Origin: Fusicatenibacter saccharivorans | GTDB lineage: Bacteria; Bacillota; Clostridia; Lachnospirales; Lachnospiraceae | Direction of reading: 5' to 3' | Assembly (NCBI RefSeq): GCF_027667425.1 | Contig: NZ_JAQEGR010000004.1 | Location: 124,001 to 188,000 of the forward strand | DNA: 64,000 nt | Shown here: one piece after another, positions 50,308 to 59,773 of the stretch | Layout of the letters: the number at the start of each line of letters is the position of its first letter | How positions within the stretch are numbered: position 1 is the first letter of the stretch | Translations under genes and position numbers: made by a program | The notes under the pieces: generated by a model | Told to the model about the DNA's origin: nothing | Database searches by the model: none | What the model saw: the letters and a program-made list of their open reading frames with translations, nothing else

Positions 50308-51978
50308 ATGCGAAAGAAAACAAAAATGGCCTGGAGCGTTGCTCTTTCGGCCGCAATGGCAGCCGGACTGCTTGCAGGATGTGGAAGCAATGGAGGAACG
50401 GAAAGTACGAGTGGAAGCACTGCAGCAAGCTCTGCCAAGACAGAATCTTCTGCCAGTGACACGACAGATACCAGTGACCGCCCAACCTATAAGATTGCAA
50501 CGGTAAGATGGACCGATACCTGGCCGACCGATTTCCTGCATGAAGGCGTCATGAAAGAAATCGAGGACAAGATGAATATCAACATCGACTGGCAGGTTTA
50601 TTACAACAGTGACTGGTCCGAGCAGAAATCTCTGCTGCTGGCTTCCGGAGACCTCCCGGATGCATTTCTTGGCTCCATCTGCTTAACACAGGCAGATATG
50701 GCACAGAACAAATCGGCATTCCTGGATCTGACAGATCTGATCGAAAAAGATATGCCAAACCTGAAAGCAGCCTTTGAGGCTGATCCGGAACTGAAAGCAG
50801 TCTGCACCAGCCGTGACGGAAGAATCTACAGCTTACCGAAGAAGCTTCCGCTTCGTCCGAAGGTTTGCGGCGATGTTATGTGCATCAACCAGGAATGGCT
50901 GGATAACTTAGGACTGGAAACACCGAAGACCTATAAAGAACTGGAAGAGGTTCTTGTTAAATTTGCGACAGAAGATGCTGACGGCGATGGCGATCCGACC
51001 AACGAGATCGGTATCACAAATGCGGCAAGCAGCGGACTGTTAAGCGGTGATCTGCGCCACATCCTTTCCCCGTTCGGAACCATGGTAAGCCGTGACGGAA
51101 ACTACATGGGACTGAATGGCGAAGGAAAACCGGTCTTCATGCCGATGGAAGAAAATTACAAAGAAGCAGTAAAATGGATGCGTCAGTTATGGGAAGAGGG
51201 CGTTGTTGACCCTGAGTACTTCACACAGGACGGCTCTATGCAGACAGCAAAACAGCAGGCAGATGGCGGTTCTCAGGTAGGTCTTATCTTTGGATGGACT
51301 GCAGATGCTCAGGTTGGCCCGAACGTAGATCAGTTTAAGACCCTTGAGGCAGTAGAAGGCTACGATGGAAATCACTACGTAGAAGCAGCAACCAATTACC
51401 TTGATATCTCCGACCGTGAGCTCATGATCTCCAAAGACTGTAAAGATCCTGACACTCTGCTGAAATGGGCAGATGAATTTTATACCGATCTTGCATCGTT
51501 ACAGACCTTCTATGGTACGATCGGAAGCCAGATCACAGACAATGGCGACGGAACCTACAATGTAGATGTGCCAAGCGATGGATCTTCTCTGGATACTTCC
51601 GCATGGTCCAATTCCTTACGTGACTTCGGACCAAAATACATGAACGAGGATTTCTATGACAAAGTTTCTCTTCCGGAGGATCAGGGCGATGGTGTCAAAC
51701 TGGCCGATGATGCAATCAATGAGAAATACGTTGATACTGAGAAAAACTGTGGATTCCCGATGGTTCAGTACACTGACGAAGACCTTTCCAGAATCACGGC
51801 AATCGGAACCGATATCTATAAATATGTAGAAGCACAGTATGCACACTGGGTAGTAGACGGCGGCATCGATGATGAATGGGATTCCTACATCGATCAGCTG
51901 AAAGCTATGGGTATTGACGAGTTCCTCCAGATTCAGACAGATGCTTACAATGCATACAAAGAAAATCTGGCAAAATAA
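50308..51978 (+). CDS. Sugar-binding lipoprotein of the ABC importer
   Basis: About 556 residues. Signal peptide MRKKTKMAWSVALSAAMAAG with lipobox LLAGC, a Ser/Thr-rich linker, then a type-2 binding protein fold of the large LplA-like class (over 500 residues). It should capture an oligosaccharide, perhaps an alpha-xyloside or alpha-glucoside given the neighbouring GH31 gene. Three ATGs in a row (50302, 50305, 50308) follow AAAGGAG; either of the last two is plausible. A terminator hairpin follows, perhaps reducing expression of the enzyme gene. Confidence 0.9.
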   Translation: MRKKTKMAWSVALSAAMAAGLLAGCGSNGGTESTSGSTAASSAKTESSASDTTDTSDRPTYKIATVRWTDTWPTDFLHEGVMKEIEDKMNINIDWQVYYNSDWSEQKSLLLASGDLPDAFLGSICLTQADMAQNKSAFLDLTDLIEKDMPNLKAAFEADPELKAVCTSRDGRIYSLPKKLPLRPKVCGDVMCINQEWLDNLGLETPKTYKELEEVLVKFATEDADGDGDPTNEIGITNAASSGLLSGDLRHILSPFGTMVSRDGNYMGLNGEGKPVFMPMEENYKEAVKWMRQLWEEGVVDPEYFTQDGSMQTAKQQADGGSQVGLIFGWTADAQVGPNVDQFKTLEAVEGYDGNHYVEAATNYLDISDRELMISKDCKDPDTLLKWADEFYTDLASLQTFYGTIGSQITDNGDGTYNVDVPSDGSSLDTSAWSNSLRDFGPKYMNEDFYDKVSLPEDQGDGVKLADDAINEKYVDTEKNCGFPMVQYTDEDLSRITAIGTDIYKYVEAQYAHWVVDGGIDDEWDSYIDQLKAMGIDEFLQIQTDAYNAYKENLAK

Positions 51979-52053
51979 ACAGAAAATAACATTACCTGTA
52001 AGAATCAGGCGTTGATCCGGCGGATCAATGTCTGAGGTGCAAAATAGCAGGAG

Positions 52054-52085
52054 AAACGGCAGGCCAGAAATGACCTGCCGTTTTT
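52054..52085 (+). terminator. Hairpin with T-run between lipoprotein and GH31 gene
   Basis: AAACGGCAGG (52054-52063) pairs with CCTGCCGTTT (52074-52083), then TT. With only five T's in total it may be a partial terminator that keeps the lipoprotein in excess over the enzyme. Confidence 0.7.
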
Positions 52086-52105
52086 GACAAAAGGAGGATT
52101 TTTAC

Positions 52106-54151
52106 ATGTTTTTGGAAAAAGAGGGTAAGTTAATTTATTCTTACGATGGCGAGACCGTCTGCATCGAAGCGTGGGGAAAAGATGCACTGCGTGTGCGCGC
52201 GACAAAAAATCGAAGCTTTACCGGCCGCGACTGGGCGCTGGAAGCAAAGGACGCGCATGCGGGAGAGGTTGAAATCTTTGAGGATCCATCAGCAAAAGGC
52301 GGAGCCTTTGCCAATATGTACGAGGGAACGGATACTTCCTACGGAAAAATCACAAATGGAAAGCTTCATGCAGTGATCGATTCCGGCAGCGTCATTACGT
52401 TCTATCATGAGGATGGAAGAGTTCTGTTAAAGGAGCATTTCCGCCGTCTGCGCGACGAGGAAAGCATGCCGCTCAACATCATGGGACGCGAGTACAGCAA
52501 CGGTGTCGGGGATAATTTCCGTATTGTAGCGCGGTTTGTAGCAAGAAAAGGTGAGAAAATCTTCGGAATGGGACAGTATCAGCAGCATGAGCTGGATCTG
52601 AAGGGCTGTATGCTGGAGCTGGCACAGAGAAACTCACAGGTCAGTGTTCCGTTCTATCTTTCCAGTATCGGCTACGGCTTCTTATGGAACAATCCGGGCG
52701 TCGGACAGGTGATGTTTGCGAATAATGGAACGGAATGGGTAACGGAATCCGGGAAAGAAATCGATTATCTTGTGATTGCAGGTGATACGCCTGCCGAGAT
52801 CGAGGAGAATTATATGACGCTGACCGGAAAACCGCCGATGATGCCGGAATATGGCATGGGCTTCTGGCAGTGTAAGCTCCGCTACTGGAATCAGGAACAG
52901 CTTCTGTCTGTAGCAAGAAAATACAAAGAGCTTGGCGTACCGCTTGATGTGATTGTCGTCGATTTCTTCCACTGGACAAAGCAGGGCGAGTTCAAATTTG
53001 ATCCGAAATACTGGCCGGATGTGCCGGGCATGTGCCGCGAATTAAAGGAGATGGGAATTCAGGTTGTTGTGTCGGTATGGCCGACCGTTGACATTTATTC
53101 CGAAAACTTCGAGGAGATGAAAGAGAAGGGCTATCTGGTTCGCACGGAGCACGGTGTACCGCTGACGATGCTCTGTGGTGGAAATGAAGTCTTCTTCGAT
53201 GCAACCAACCCGGATGCAAGAACATATGTCTGGGAAAAAATCAAGAAAAATTATTACGATCAGGGTGCAAAACTCTTCTGGCTGGATGTGGCAGAGCCGG
53301 AATACAGCGTTTACGATTTCAAGAACTACCGCTATCAGCTCGGAAGCGTACAGGAGGTCGGAAATATTTATCCGAAATATTATCTGAAAGCGTTCTATGA
53401 TGGCATGACGGCAGAAGGCGATACTATGCCAATCAGCCTGATCCGTTCTGCCTGGGCAGGCAGCGCGAAATATGGTGCGCTCGTATGGTCAGGCGATATT
53501 GTAAGTACCTTCGAGTGCTTCCGGCGCCAGGTACAGGCAGGGCTTAACATGGCGATTGCCGGTATTCCGTGGTGGACCACCGATATTGGCGGTTTCCACG
53601 GCGCCAGAACCGACGACCCGGATTTCCATCGTCTGTACATCCGCTGGTTTGAGTACGGATGCTTCTGTCCTGTCATGCGTCTGCATGGAAACCGCAATCC
53701 ACAGGAGGGCTACGGTGCAGAGCAGATCGGCTCCGGCAGCGATAATGAGATCTGGAGTTTTGGCGATAAGGCATATGAAATTTCAAAGAAATATATTTTC
53801 CTGCGTGAGCGCCTGAGAGATTATATCCGGACACAGATGAAGAAAGCACATGAGGACGGAACTCCGATGATGCGGCCTGTTTTCTATGATTTCCCGACAG
53901 ATCAGGAAAGCTGGAATGTGGAGGATGCTTATCTGTTCGGACCGGATCTCTATGTTGCACCTGTGATGGAGGATCACGTAACGGAGCGCGAGGTTTATCT
54001 CCCGGATGGAACAGCATGGTTTAACGCATGGACCGGAGAAAAGTATGAGGGAGGACAGAACGTAACGGTTGCTGCACCGCTGGATACTATTCCGGTATTC
54101 GTAAAAGAAGGAGCGGATGCAGAAAAGCTGCTGAACATTTTCTCTGAATAA
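52106..54151 (+). CDS. GH31 glycoside hydrolase, alpha-xylosidase-like
   Basis: 681 residues, cytoplasmic (no signal peptide). The nucleophile is D394 in KLFWLDVAEPEY and the acid/base probably D464 in LVWSGDIVST. The wider IPWWTTDIGGFHG block is typical of GH31. The W-L-D-x-x-E-P nucleophile motif resembles alpha-xylosidases more than the W-N-D-M-N-E-P of the alpha-glucosidase at 56283. It should cleave the sugar brought in by the adjacent importer. Exact substrate not provable from sequence. Ribosome site AAAAGGAGGATTTTTAC. Confidence 0.9.
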   Translation: MFLEKEGKLIYSYDGETVCIEAWGKDALRVRATKNRSFTGRDWALEAKDAHAGEVEIFEDPSAKGGAFANMYEGTDTSYGKITNGKLHAVIDSGSVITFYHEDGRVLLKEHFRRLRDEESMPLNIMGREYSNGVGDNFRIVARFVARKGEKIFGMGQYQQHELDLKGCMLELAQRNSQVSVPFYLSSIGYGFLWNNPGVGQVMFANNGTEWVTESGKEIDYLVIAGDTPAEIEENYMTLTGKPPMMPEYGMGFWQCKLRYWNQEQLLSVARKYKELGVPLDVIVVDFFHWTKQGEFKFDPKYWPDVPGMCRELKEMGIQVVVSVWPTVDIYSENFEEMKEKGYLVRTEHGVPLTMLCGGNEVFFDATNPDARTYVWEKIKKNYYDQGAKLFWLDVAEPEYSVYDFKNYRYQLGSVQEVGNIYPKYYLKAFYDGMTAEGDTMPISLIRSAWAGSAKYGALVWSGDIVSTFECFRRQVQAGLNMAIAGIPWWTTDIGGFHGARTDDPDFHRLYIRWFEYGCFCPVMRLHGNRNPQEGYGAEQIGSGSDNEIWSFGDKAYEISKKYIFLRERLRDYIRTQMKKAHEDGTPMMRPVFYDFPTDQESWNVEDAYLFGPDLYVAPVMEDHVTEREVYLPDGTAWFNAWTGEKYEGGQNVTVAAPLDTIPVFVKEGADAEKLLNIFSE

Positions 54152-54249
54152 GAGAATGTTACCGCTCACCGGTAGCAGGCGAACGGCAACAAAGAATCCT
54201 GTTCTCACCATGTGAAACACGGACTTTGCATGCACAAAGCGAAAAAATG

Positions 54250-54258
54250 TGATATAAT
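54250..54258 (+). promoter_or_regulatory. Extended -10 promoter before the histidine kinase
   Basis: TGATATAAT (54250-54258): TATAAT with an extended TG. No good -35 at normal distance. About 130 bp before the kinase start. Confidence 0.5.
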
Positions 54259-54309
54259 GGGCTGTGTTACAAAGAACATAGCTGCAAATATATTCTGTGA
54301 GTGTAAAAT

Positions 54310-54350
54310 GACTGCCGGAGCTGCGCGGTAAGGTGCGGCGTCCGGCAGTC
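54310..54350 (+). other. Perfect 10-bp hairpin in the kinase 5' leader
   Basis: GACTGCCGGA (54310-54319) pairs with TCCGGCAGTC (54341-54350), with a GC-rich 21-nt loop. No T-run follows, so it is not a standard terminator. It could be an RNA processing or protein-binding site. Confidence 0.45.
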
Positions 54351-54387
54351 GCTCTGCAGACAGAAAAAAGGAGGGGTGGATGCGCTT

Positions 54388-56139
54388 ATGAATCTCTGGC
54401 AGAAAGGAAAACGAAGGATGCTGCGCAGCGTTCGAATACGCAGTTTGAAGGATACGTCCCTGCGGCTTGGAACTCCGGTTTTTCTGGTCCTGATGGGGCT
54501 TGTTGTCTGCCTGCTCTGGGGCGTTTGGGAAAACCGCAAGCTGGCAGATAAATATATTGCCGATACGGCAAAGCTCTATGTCGATCAGATCAACCGTGAT
54601 ATGTCGCAGATCAACAGTGAACTGATCTATCTGCTGGATTCTGACAGCAACATCAAAGAAATCCCGGATCAGATAACATCGACAGATGCTCAGTATTATG
54701 AAATGGAGCAGACGCTGCGGGAGCGAAACCGTGTGCTGAAAATCCGTTACCATGAGGTACAGACCTTCTTCGTCTACGGTCAGAAAGCCAATGTTCTGAT
54801 TACGGACAGTGGAACTATGTTTACCGAGAGTAAGGGAATGACAACGCTGAATCAGATGCTGATGTCATATCTGCAGATTATGACATCAAAGGATTCGATC
54901 AGCACACAATGGACTGTGATTACGTTTGGCGACGACGACTATATTGTAGGCTGGTACGCGAAAAACAAAAAAGTTATCGGCTGTGTCATCAATCTGAACC
55001 TGATTTTCCGAACCATCCGCGCCAAAACAGAGGAGTATGATGTCATTCCGTTTATGGTGGATGCCAGAGGCCGTGTCATGACGCAGGCAGATACGTCGGA
55101 AAAATATAAAAATGAGATTATCGATTTTTCCAAAGCGGGAAAGAAGAAGAAAAATGCGACGGTCTATTCCTACCAGCTTGGCACGGTCGGAAAAATCAAT
55201 CTTATGGTTCTGCCGGGAGGAGGTATTCTTGAGAATGTACTGATTATGCAGATTGCATTCGTCGTCCTGATCGCGGTTCTTCTGATTGTCTGCGCATTGG
55301 AAATTACAGCATATTACCACCGGATTCTGGAACCGCTGGAAAAATTCGGACAAAAACTGGAGGAGCTGGAAAAAGAGCAGAGTCTGAATGATGATGGAAG
55401 CAACAATCTGTTAGAGCTGGAGTCTGTGAGCGGCAAATTCAAGGAACTGCTGCGGAAAATACAGGGATTGAAAATTGCGATCTATGAAAAAGAGCTTGCA
55501 GAACAGAAAGCCGAGCTGGAATATACGCAGGAACAGATCAAGCCACACTTCTTTCTGAACTGCCTGAGCCTGATCCATGGCATTGCGGATAAGAATAACG
55601 AAGGCGAGATCGTTGAGATCACAACGGTGCTGTCCGACTATATGCGCTACATTTTCCAGGATTCCAAGAAGCAGCGCGATGTGGAGGAAGAGCTGGAACA
55701 CATTGAGGCATATATCCGCATCCAGAAGCTGCGGTACGGAGAAGAAGCCTTTTCCTTTGAAGCAACGACGGATGGTGATATCGGAGAATGGAAGGTTCCG
55801 TCTCTTCTGCTGCAGACACTGGTGGAAAACTCCGTAGTACACGGTGTATCCCTGGACCGGAAGAGTGAGATTTCCCTATATCTCACAAACGAGACGTACG
55901 AGGACGGTGAGTACCTCTACATCTGTATTTCCGACACCGGAAACGGATTTTCGAAAGAGGCACTGGATGCAATCGAAAACGACACGCCTATCATCTACCA
56001 CGGCCGTCACCATGTCGGCATCTCCAATATAAAACGCCGCCTGGCGCTGATGTACGGCGAACGGGCGAGCATTACGTGCTCCAATATGGATGAAAATTAC
56101 GGAGCCGTCGTAGAGGTGCGGCTGCCTAAAACAGAATAA
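54388..56139 (+). CDS. Sensor histidine kinase (YesM family)
   Basis: About 583 residues. A membrane helix near 31-48, an extracellular sensor domain, a second helix near 285-305, then a linker coil, the His_kinase domain with H387 in EQIKPHFFLNCLSLI, and an HATPase domain (LLQTLVENSVVHG, CISDTGNGFS). This is the LytS/YesM class that pairs with AraC-type regulators such as the one at 46545. A GTG at 54376 is in frame but abuts the GGAGG; the ATG at 54388 is 12 bases from it, so the start is uncertain. Confidence 0.92.
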   Translation: MNLWQKGKRRMLRSVRIRSLKDTSLRLGTPVFLVLMGLVVCLLWGVWENRKLADKYIADTAKLYVDQINRDMSQINSELIYLLDSDSNIKEIPDQITSTDAQYYEMEQTLRERNRVLKIRYHEVQTFFVYGQKANVLITDSGTMFTESKGMTTLNQMLMSYLQIMTSKDSISTQWTVITFGDDDYIVGWYAKNKKVIGCVINLNLIFRTIRAKTEEYDVIPFMVDARGRVMTQADTSEKYKNEIIDFSKAGKKKKNATVYSYQLGTVGKINLMVLPGGGILENVLIMQIAFVVLIAVLLIVCALEITAYYHRILEPLEKFGQKLEELEKEQSLNDDGSNNLLELESVSGKFKELLRKIQGLKIAIYEKELAEQKAELEYTQEQIKPHFFLNCLSLIHGIADKNNEGEIVEITTVLSDYMRYIFQDSKKQRDVEEELEHIEAYIRIQKLRYGEEAFSFEATTDGDIGEWKVPSLLLQTLVENSVVHGVSLDRKSEISLYLTNETYEDGEYLYICISDTGNGFSKEALDAIENDTPIIYHGRHHVGISNIKRRLALMYGERASITCSNMDENYGAVVEVRLPKTE

Positions 56140-56150
56140 AGCGAAAAGAA

Positions 56151-56194
56151 AAAAGGCGGGAACCCGGAGAAACATAGAGGGTTCCCGCCTTTTT
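56151..56194 (+). terminator. Terminator of the histidine kinase gene
   Basis: AAAAGGCGGGAACCC (56151-56165) pairs with GGGTTCCCGCCTTTT (56179-56193), then T. Confidence 0.9.
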
Positions 56195-56200
56195 GCGTGA

Positions 56201-56249
56201 AAAAACTGCAGGAGCTTCCGGAACCTGATGGCTCCGGGAAGCTCCTGCA
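56201..56249 (-). terminator. Terminator of the GH31 alpha-glucosidase gene
   Basis: On the minus strand TGCAGGAGCTTCC (56249-56237) pairs with GGAAGCTCCTGCA (56219-56207), with further inner pairing, then C-A-G and six T. It faces the previous terminator. Confidence 0.85.
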
Positions 56250-56282
56250 AAGGGGGAGATGATTCAAAAACTGTTTTCTGTA

Positions 56283-58235
56283 TCAGATACGGGAAACTCC
56301 GTCATCGGTATAACGCTCGTAGGAAGCGCCTTCGTATCCGACCATGCGGATGCTTTCCTCTTTGATATCCGGTATGGATTCTGCAAAATCAGCAACCGGG
56401 ATTGCGCAGCCTTTGCGGATGAAGAGCGGAACCTCATTCAGGGCAACTTCTACATAGTGGATACCTTTTGGAAGAACCTCCTGGAACATGTTTCCATTGC
56501 CGAGGAATTTTACAAACATCATTTCTTCCGGCAGATATACGTAACGGCCGATGGCATTCTGGGTGTAAACCGGTGCGATCATGATCTCATTACCGATCAT
56601 CAACTGATCTTCTGTATTTCTTGCCAGTTTGTCGTCCGGATAAACGAAGGCAAGCGGTTTGAAGTACATATCGTCGTTTAAAGCAGCCTTCATGTACTCG
56701 CTGTACAGATACGGAACGAGGCGGTAGCGGACGCCGATGACGTTGCGGAAGTCCTCGATATGCTCAAACTGGTAAGGTTCCTGCTCACGTGTTCCGAGTG
56801 CAGCATGGTTTCTCATCAGAGGAGTGAAAACACCAAGTGCCAGCCAGCGGAGCAGCAGGTCTCTTGTGGTATTTGTACCGAATCCGCCGAGGTCGGCTCC
56901 GGTATAGAGGAAACCGCACATGTTGAGGGACGGCATCATCTTCAGGTTCAGCAGGATGTGTGACCACCACGAGCAGTTGTCTCCGGTCCAGATTCCACCG
57001 TAACGGTGCATGCCGATGTAGGAAGAACGGGAGAACATCAGGATTCGCTTATCCGGGGAAATTCGTTCAAAAGCTTCACCGGCAGAACGTGTCATGTTGT
57101 AGCCAAACAGATTGTGTACCTTGTCATGGCGGACCTGTTCGCCGTTTACGTTGTGATAGAAGCGTTTATAGTCCTCATGGTTGTTTGCCAGTGCCTGAAG
57201 CTTTCCGCCTACCATGTAGTGCGGAACCTCCGGGTCACCTTCCACATATTTCTTTGCAGTCTCCTTGAAATCAGCAAGGCCTTCCTGGGAATAGAAGATG
57301 GATGGCTCGTTCATGTCATTCCAGAAGGCATCGATTCCCTTGGAAACGAGAACATCGTATTTGTCACCAAACCATTTTCTGGCATCTGCATTTAAGACAT
57401 CCGGGAAATGAGTCCAGCCCGGCCATACAGTAGCTTCGAAGTAGGAGCCATCCTCACGGCGGCAGAAGTAGCCTTTTTCACAGCCCTCTTCGTAAATGTC
57501 ATAACCCTCTTCGACTTTCACACCGGCATCGATGATCGGAACGAGATGGATCTTTTCTTTTTTCATATCCTGTACAAATCCCTCGAAATCCGGGAAACGT
57601 TCTTCATTTACGGTGAAGTCCTTGTAATCCTGCATGTAGTCAATATCCATGTAAACCATATCGAGCGGCACATGGTTTTCGCGGTATTTTTTCACTACCG
57701 TGCGGAAATCATCCTCTGTTTTGTAGCCCCAGCGGCTCTGACCGTAACCGAAAGCAAACTTCGGAGCAATGTAGCTGCGTCCGATGATGCCGCGGAACTG
57801 TTTTACGATATCAAGATCGGAATCACCGGTGATCATGTAAACGTAGAGATCTGCGTTTTCGCAGGAAACGGTCATTGTATCGGAAGTCGTGTAGCCGATA
57901 TCGAAACGCAGGGTGCCCGGATAATCGAAGAAGAATCCTACGTGTGTCTTGCCGGAGATGATGATGAAGTTGTGTGCTGCATACAGAGAGGTTTTGCTCT
58001 CTACGTGATTTGGATCATCGGCGCAGTCACTGATGTAAAGAAAGCCGCGTTTGTTGATGCCGCGGTTGGCTTCGCCAAGTCCGAATACCATGTCCTCGTC
58101 AGCAAGCTTTGTAGTGAAGGAGAAGCCGTTCTCGGTGGAGAAGGTACCGTAATCCGGGTTTCCTTCGGAAGAGGGGATCTCTTTTACGACAGCTTCGGTT
58201 TCAAATGGGGTTCCGTAGACAAATTTTTTTACCAT
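56283..58235 (-). CDS. Alpha-glucosidase (GH31), isomaltase-like
   Basis: 650 residues, cytoplasmic. The nucleophile is D307 in DAFWNDMNEPS and the acid/base probably D419 in GGIWTGDNCSWW. Length, D307 and W169 (GQSRWGYKT) agree with the structurally studied R. obeum Ro-alphaG1. In that enzyme, as I recall, W169 favours isomaltose over maltose. The likely role is hydrolysis of alpha-1,6- and alpha-1,4-linked gluco-oligosaccharides. It is transcribed from its own promoter, downstream of an AraC-type regulator on the same strand. Confidence 0.94.
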   Translation of the reverse strand: MVKKFVYGTPFETEAVVKEIPSSEGNPDYGTFSTENGFSFTTKLADEDMVFGLGEANRGINKRGFLYISDCADDPNHVESKTSLYAAHNFIIISGKTHVGFFFDYPGTLRFDIGYTTSDTMTVSCENADLYVYMITGDSDLDIVKQFRGIIGRSYIAPKFAFGYGQSRWGYKTEDDFRTVVKKYRENHVPLDMVYMDIDYMQDYKDFTVNEERFPDFEGFVQDMKKEKIHLVPIIDAGVKVEEGYDIYEEGCEKGYFCRREDGSYFEATVWPGWTHFPDVLNADARKWFGDKYDVLVSKGIDAFWNDMNEPSIFYSQEGLADFKETAKKYVEGDPEVPHYMVGGKLQALANNHEDYKRFYHNVNGEQVRHDKVHNLFGYNMTRSAGEAFERISPDKRILMFSRSSYIGMHRYGGIWTGDNCSWWSHILLNLKMMPSLNMCGFLYTGADLGGFGTNTTRDLLLRWLALGVFTPLMRNHAALGTREQEPYQFEHIEDFRNVIGVRYRLVPYLYSEYMKAALNDDMYFKPLAFVYPDDKLARNTEDQLMIGNEIMIAPVYTQNAIGRYVYLPEEMMFVKFLGNGNMFQEVLPKGIHYVEVALNEVPLFIRKGCAIPVADFAESIPDIKEESIRMVGYEGASYERYTDDGVSRI

Positions 58236-58308
58236 GTCATCCTCCTTGTAAAATAAATGGAAAATATAGTGTTTTGGTTAGGTTTAGCGCAACACCTTTG
58301 TAATTTTA

Positions 58309-58336
58309 TTATAACAGGGATCGGAAAAATGTCTAG
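58309..58336 (-). promoter_or_regulatory. Promoter of the GH31 alpha-glucosidase gene
   Basis: Minus strand TAGACA (58336-58331), 16 bp, TATAAT (58314-58309) with extended TGT. The leader is about 70 nt and the ribosome site is CAAGGAGGATGAC. Confidence 0.75.
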
Positions 58337-58386
58337 CAAAATTCTTCCTTTTTTTAACAAAAAAACGTGTACAGAAAAAAATCAGG

Positions 58387-59295
58387 TTATGTTGGCAGGC
58401 CTTCTGCGCGTTTCCGGAAATCTCTCGGCGTACAATGGTAAGTACGCAGAAAAATTTTGGAATAATAACTCTGATGATTGAAACCGCATGCGGTACAGAT
58501 TTCCGCGATGGACATTTTGGTTGTGTTTAGCAGATGACAGCTTACTTCCAGACGGTAATGATTCAGAAAATCAATTGGGCTCTGGCAAAGATAGCGGCGG
58601 AAAATCTGACAGCATTTATTGCGGCAGACTTTTCCGGCGGCGGCGATCTCTTCCAGATTGATGGATTCACTGTAGTGGCTGTAAATATAGGAAACCATAT
58701 CGCGCTGGATCAGAAGATCTGGATCCTGTGAGACGGCGGTGTTGCCGTCCGGCATCATCGGATGCGTGCGCAAAAGACGGCACCACAAAAGGGAAAGCAG
58801 AGCAGCAGCCTCGATTTCGTAGGCGGTTGGCTGTTCCTTCTTCAGCCGGAGAATTTCCGGGAGGGTCTGCAGCGCTTCAGTATCTTCCGGATTTTCCGGC
58901 TTCAGATGAAGATATTCCAGAGCCGGATTCGAAAGAACCGGCGTAATATAAGACTGGTACAGAACGCTGTTCGCGGTGAGGATTTTCGGATGGCACAGGA
59001 TACAGATAAAGTCACATTCCTGGCCGTTTTCGGAATATCCGTAGTGCATCTGGCGGGAATTGACGATAATCGCCTCCCCGGCGTTTAAAAGGACTCTTTT
59101 TCCATTGATATAGTAGTTCATCTGACCGGAGCGGATCTGTACCCATTCGATATCCTCATGCCAGTGGCAGAGCGCCCGGTGATCTGGATAGGAAGAAAGC
59201 AGTCCTTCCCGGATATAAAGCGGAATGCCGACTTCATCGTAGCGGACGATCTCGGATGCGTCCTGCATGACTTTTGTAATTGGGTCATTTATCAT
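58387..59295 (-). CDS. AraC-family transcriptional regulator with cupin sensor domain
   Basis: 302 residues. The N-terminal cupin-like sugar-sensing part (HWHEDIEWVQIRSGQMNYYING, LNAGEAIIVNSRQMHYGY) is followed by a C-terminal AraC DNA-binding domain (INLEEIAAAGKVCRNKCCQIF, MSIAEICTACGFNHQSYYSKIF, CTPRDFRKR). The ATG at 59295 lies 5 bases after GGAGG; the upstream extension to 59319 is rejected. Its likely target is the alpha-glucosidase gene directly downstream. Confidence 0.92.
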   Translation of the reverse strand: MINDPITKVMQDASEIVRYDEVGIPLYIREGLLSSYPDHRALCHWHEDIEWVQIRSGQMNYYINGKRVLLNAGEAIIVNSRQMHYGYSENGQECDFICILCHPKILTANSVLYQSYITPVLSNPALEYLHLKPENPEDTEALQTLPEILRLKKEQPTAYEIEAAALLSLLWCRLLRTHPMMPDGNTAVSQDPDLLIQRDMVSYIYSHYSESINLEEIAAAGKVCRNKCCQIFRRYLCQSPIDFLNHYRLEVSCHLLNTTKMSIAEICTACGFNHQSYYSKIFLRTYHCTPRDFRKRAEGLPT

Positions 59296-59425
59296 AAAAA
59301 CCTCCGTGAAAAAGTACAATTATTATAAAAAATAAGGAATATTGTCGTAGAAAAAACGCAAAACCTAAGATAATATGATTATAACATATACGTGTATGGA
59401 ATAAAACAGAAAAAAGGAAAAAGAA

Positions 59426-59773
59426 ATGAAAAATCAGAGGGAAATCAAGAAAAAAGATCCAGAATTCTACCGGAAACTTCTTGCACTGCTGATCCCGATG
59501 GTTGTACAGAATCTGATGAATGCACTGGTAAGTGCGTCCGATGCGTTAATGGTCGGTACGCTGGACCAGAATTCCCTGTCCGCAGTTTCGCTTGCCACAC
59601 AGATTTCTTTTGTCCTGAATCTCTTTTATGCGGCGATTACGATCGGAACAACGGTCATGGTCGTTTATTTCCTGCTGAATCTGGATGAAATGATTAAGCT
59701 TCCTGCCGTTTACAGACACTATAAAAAATATCAGTGGGTGAATAATATTACCAGGGAGGATACAGAACAATGA
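59426..59773 (+). pseudogene. MATE-family efflux transporter with large internal deletion
   Basis: The 115-residue frame joins a MATE N-terminus (KLLALLIPMVVQNLMNALVSA, SDALMVGTLDQNSLSAVSLA, up to about residue 77) directly to a MATE C-terminal tail (LNLDEMIKLPAVYRHYKKYQWV, NNITRED). A full-length member has about 450 residues, so some 330 are missing while the frame is kept. Only about two membrane helices remain, too few for transport. The ribosome site (AAAGGAAAAAGAA) is intact and the stop overlaps the next start by 4 bp, so it may still serve to couple translation of the acetyltransferase. Confidence 0.8.
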
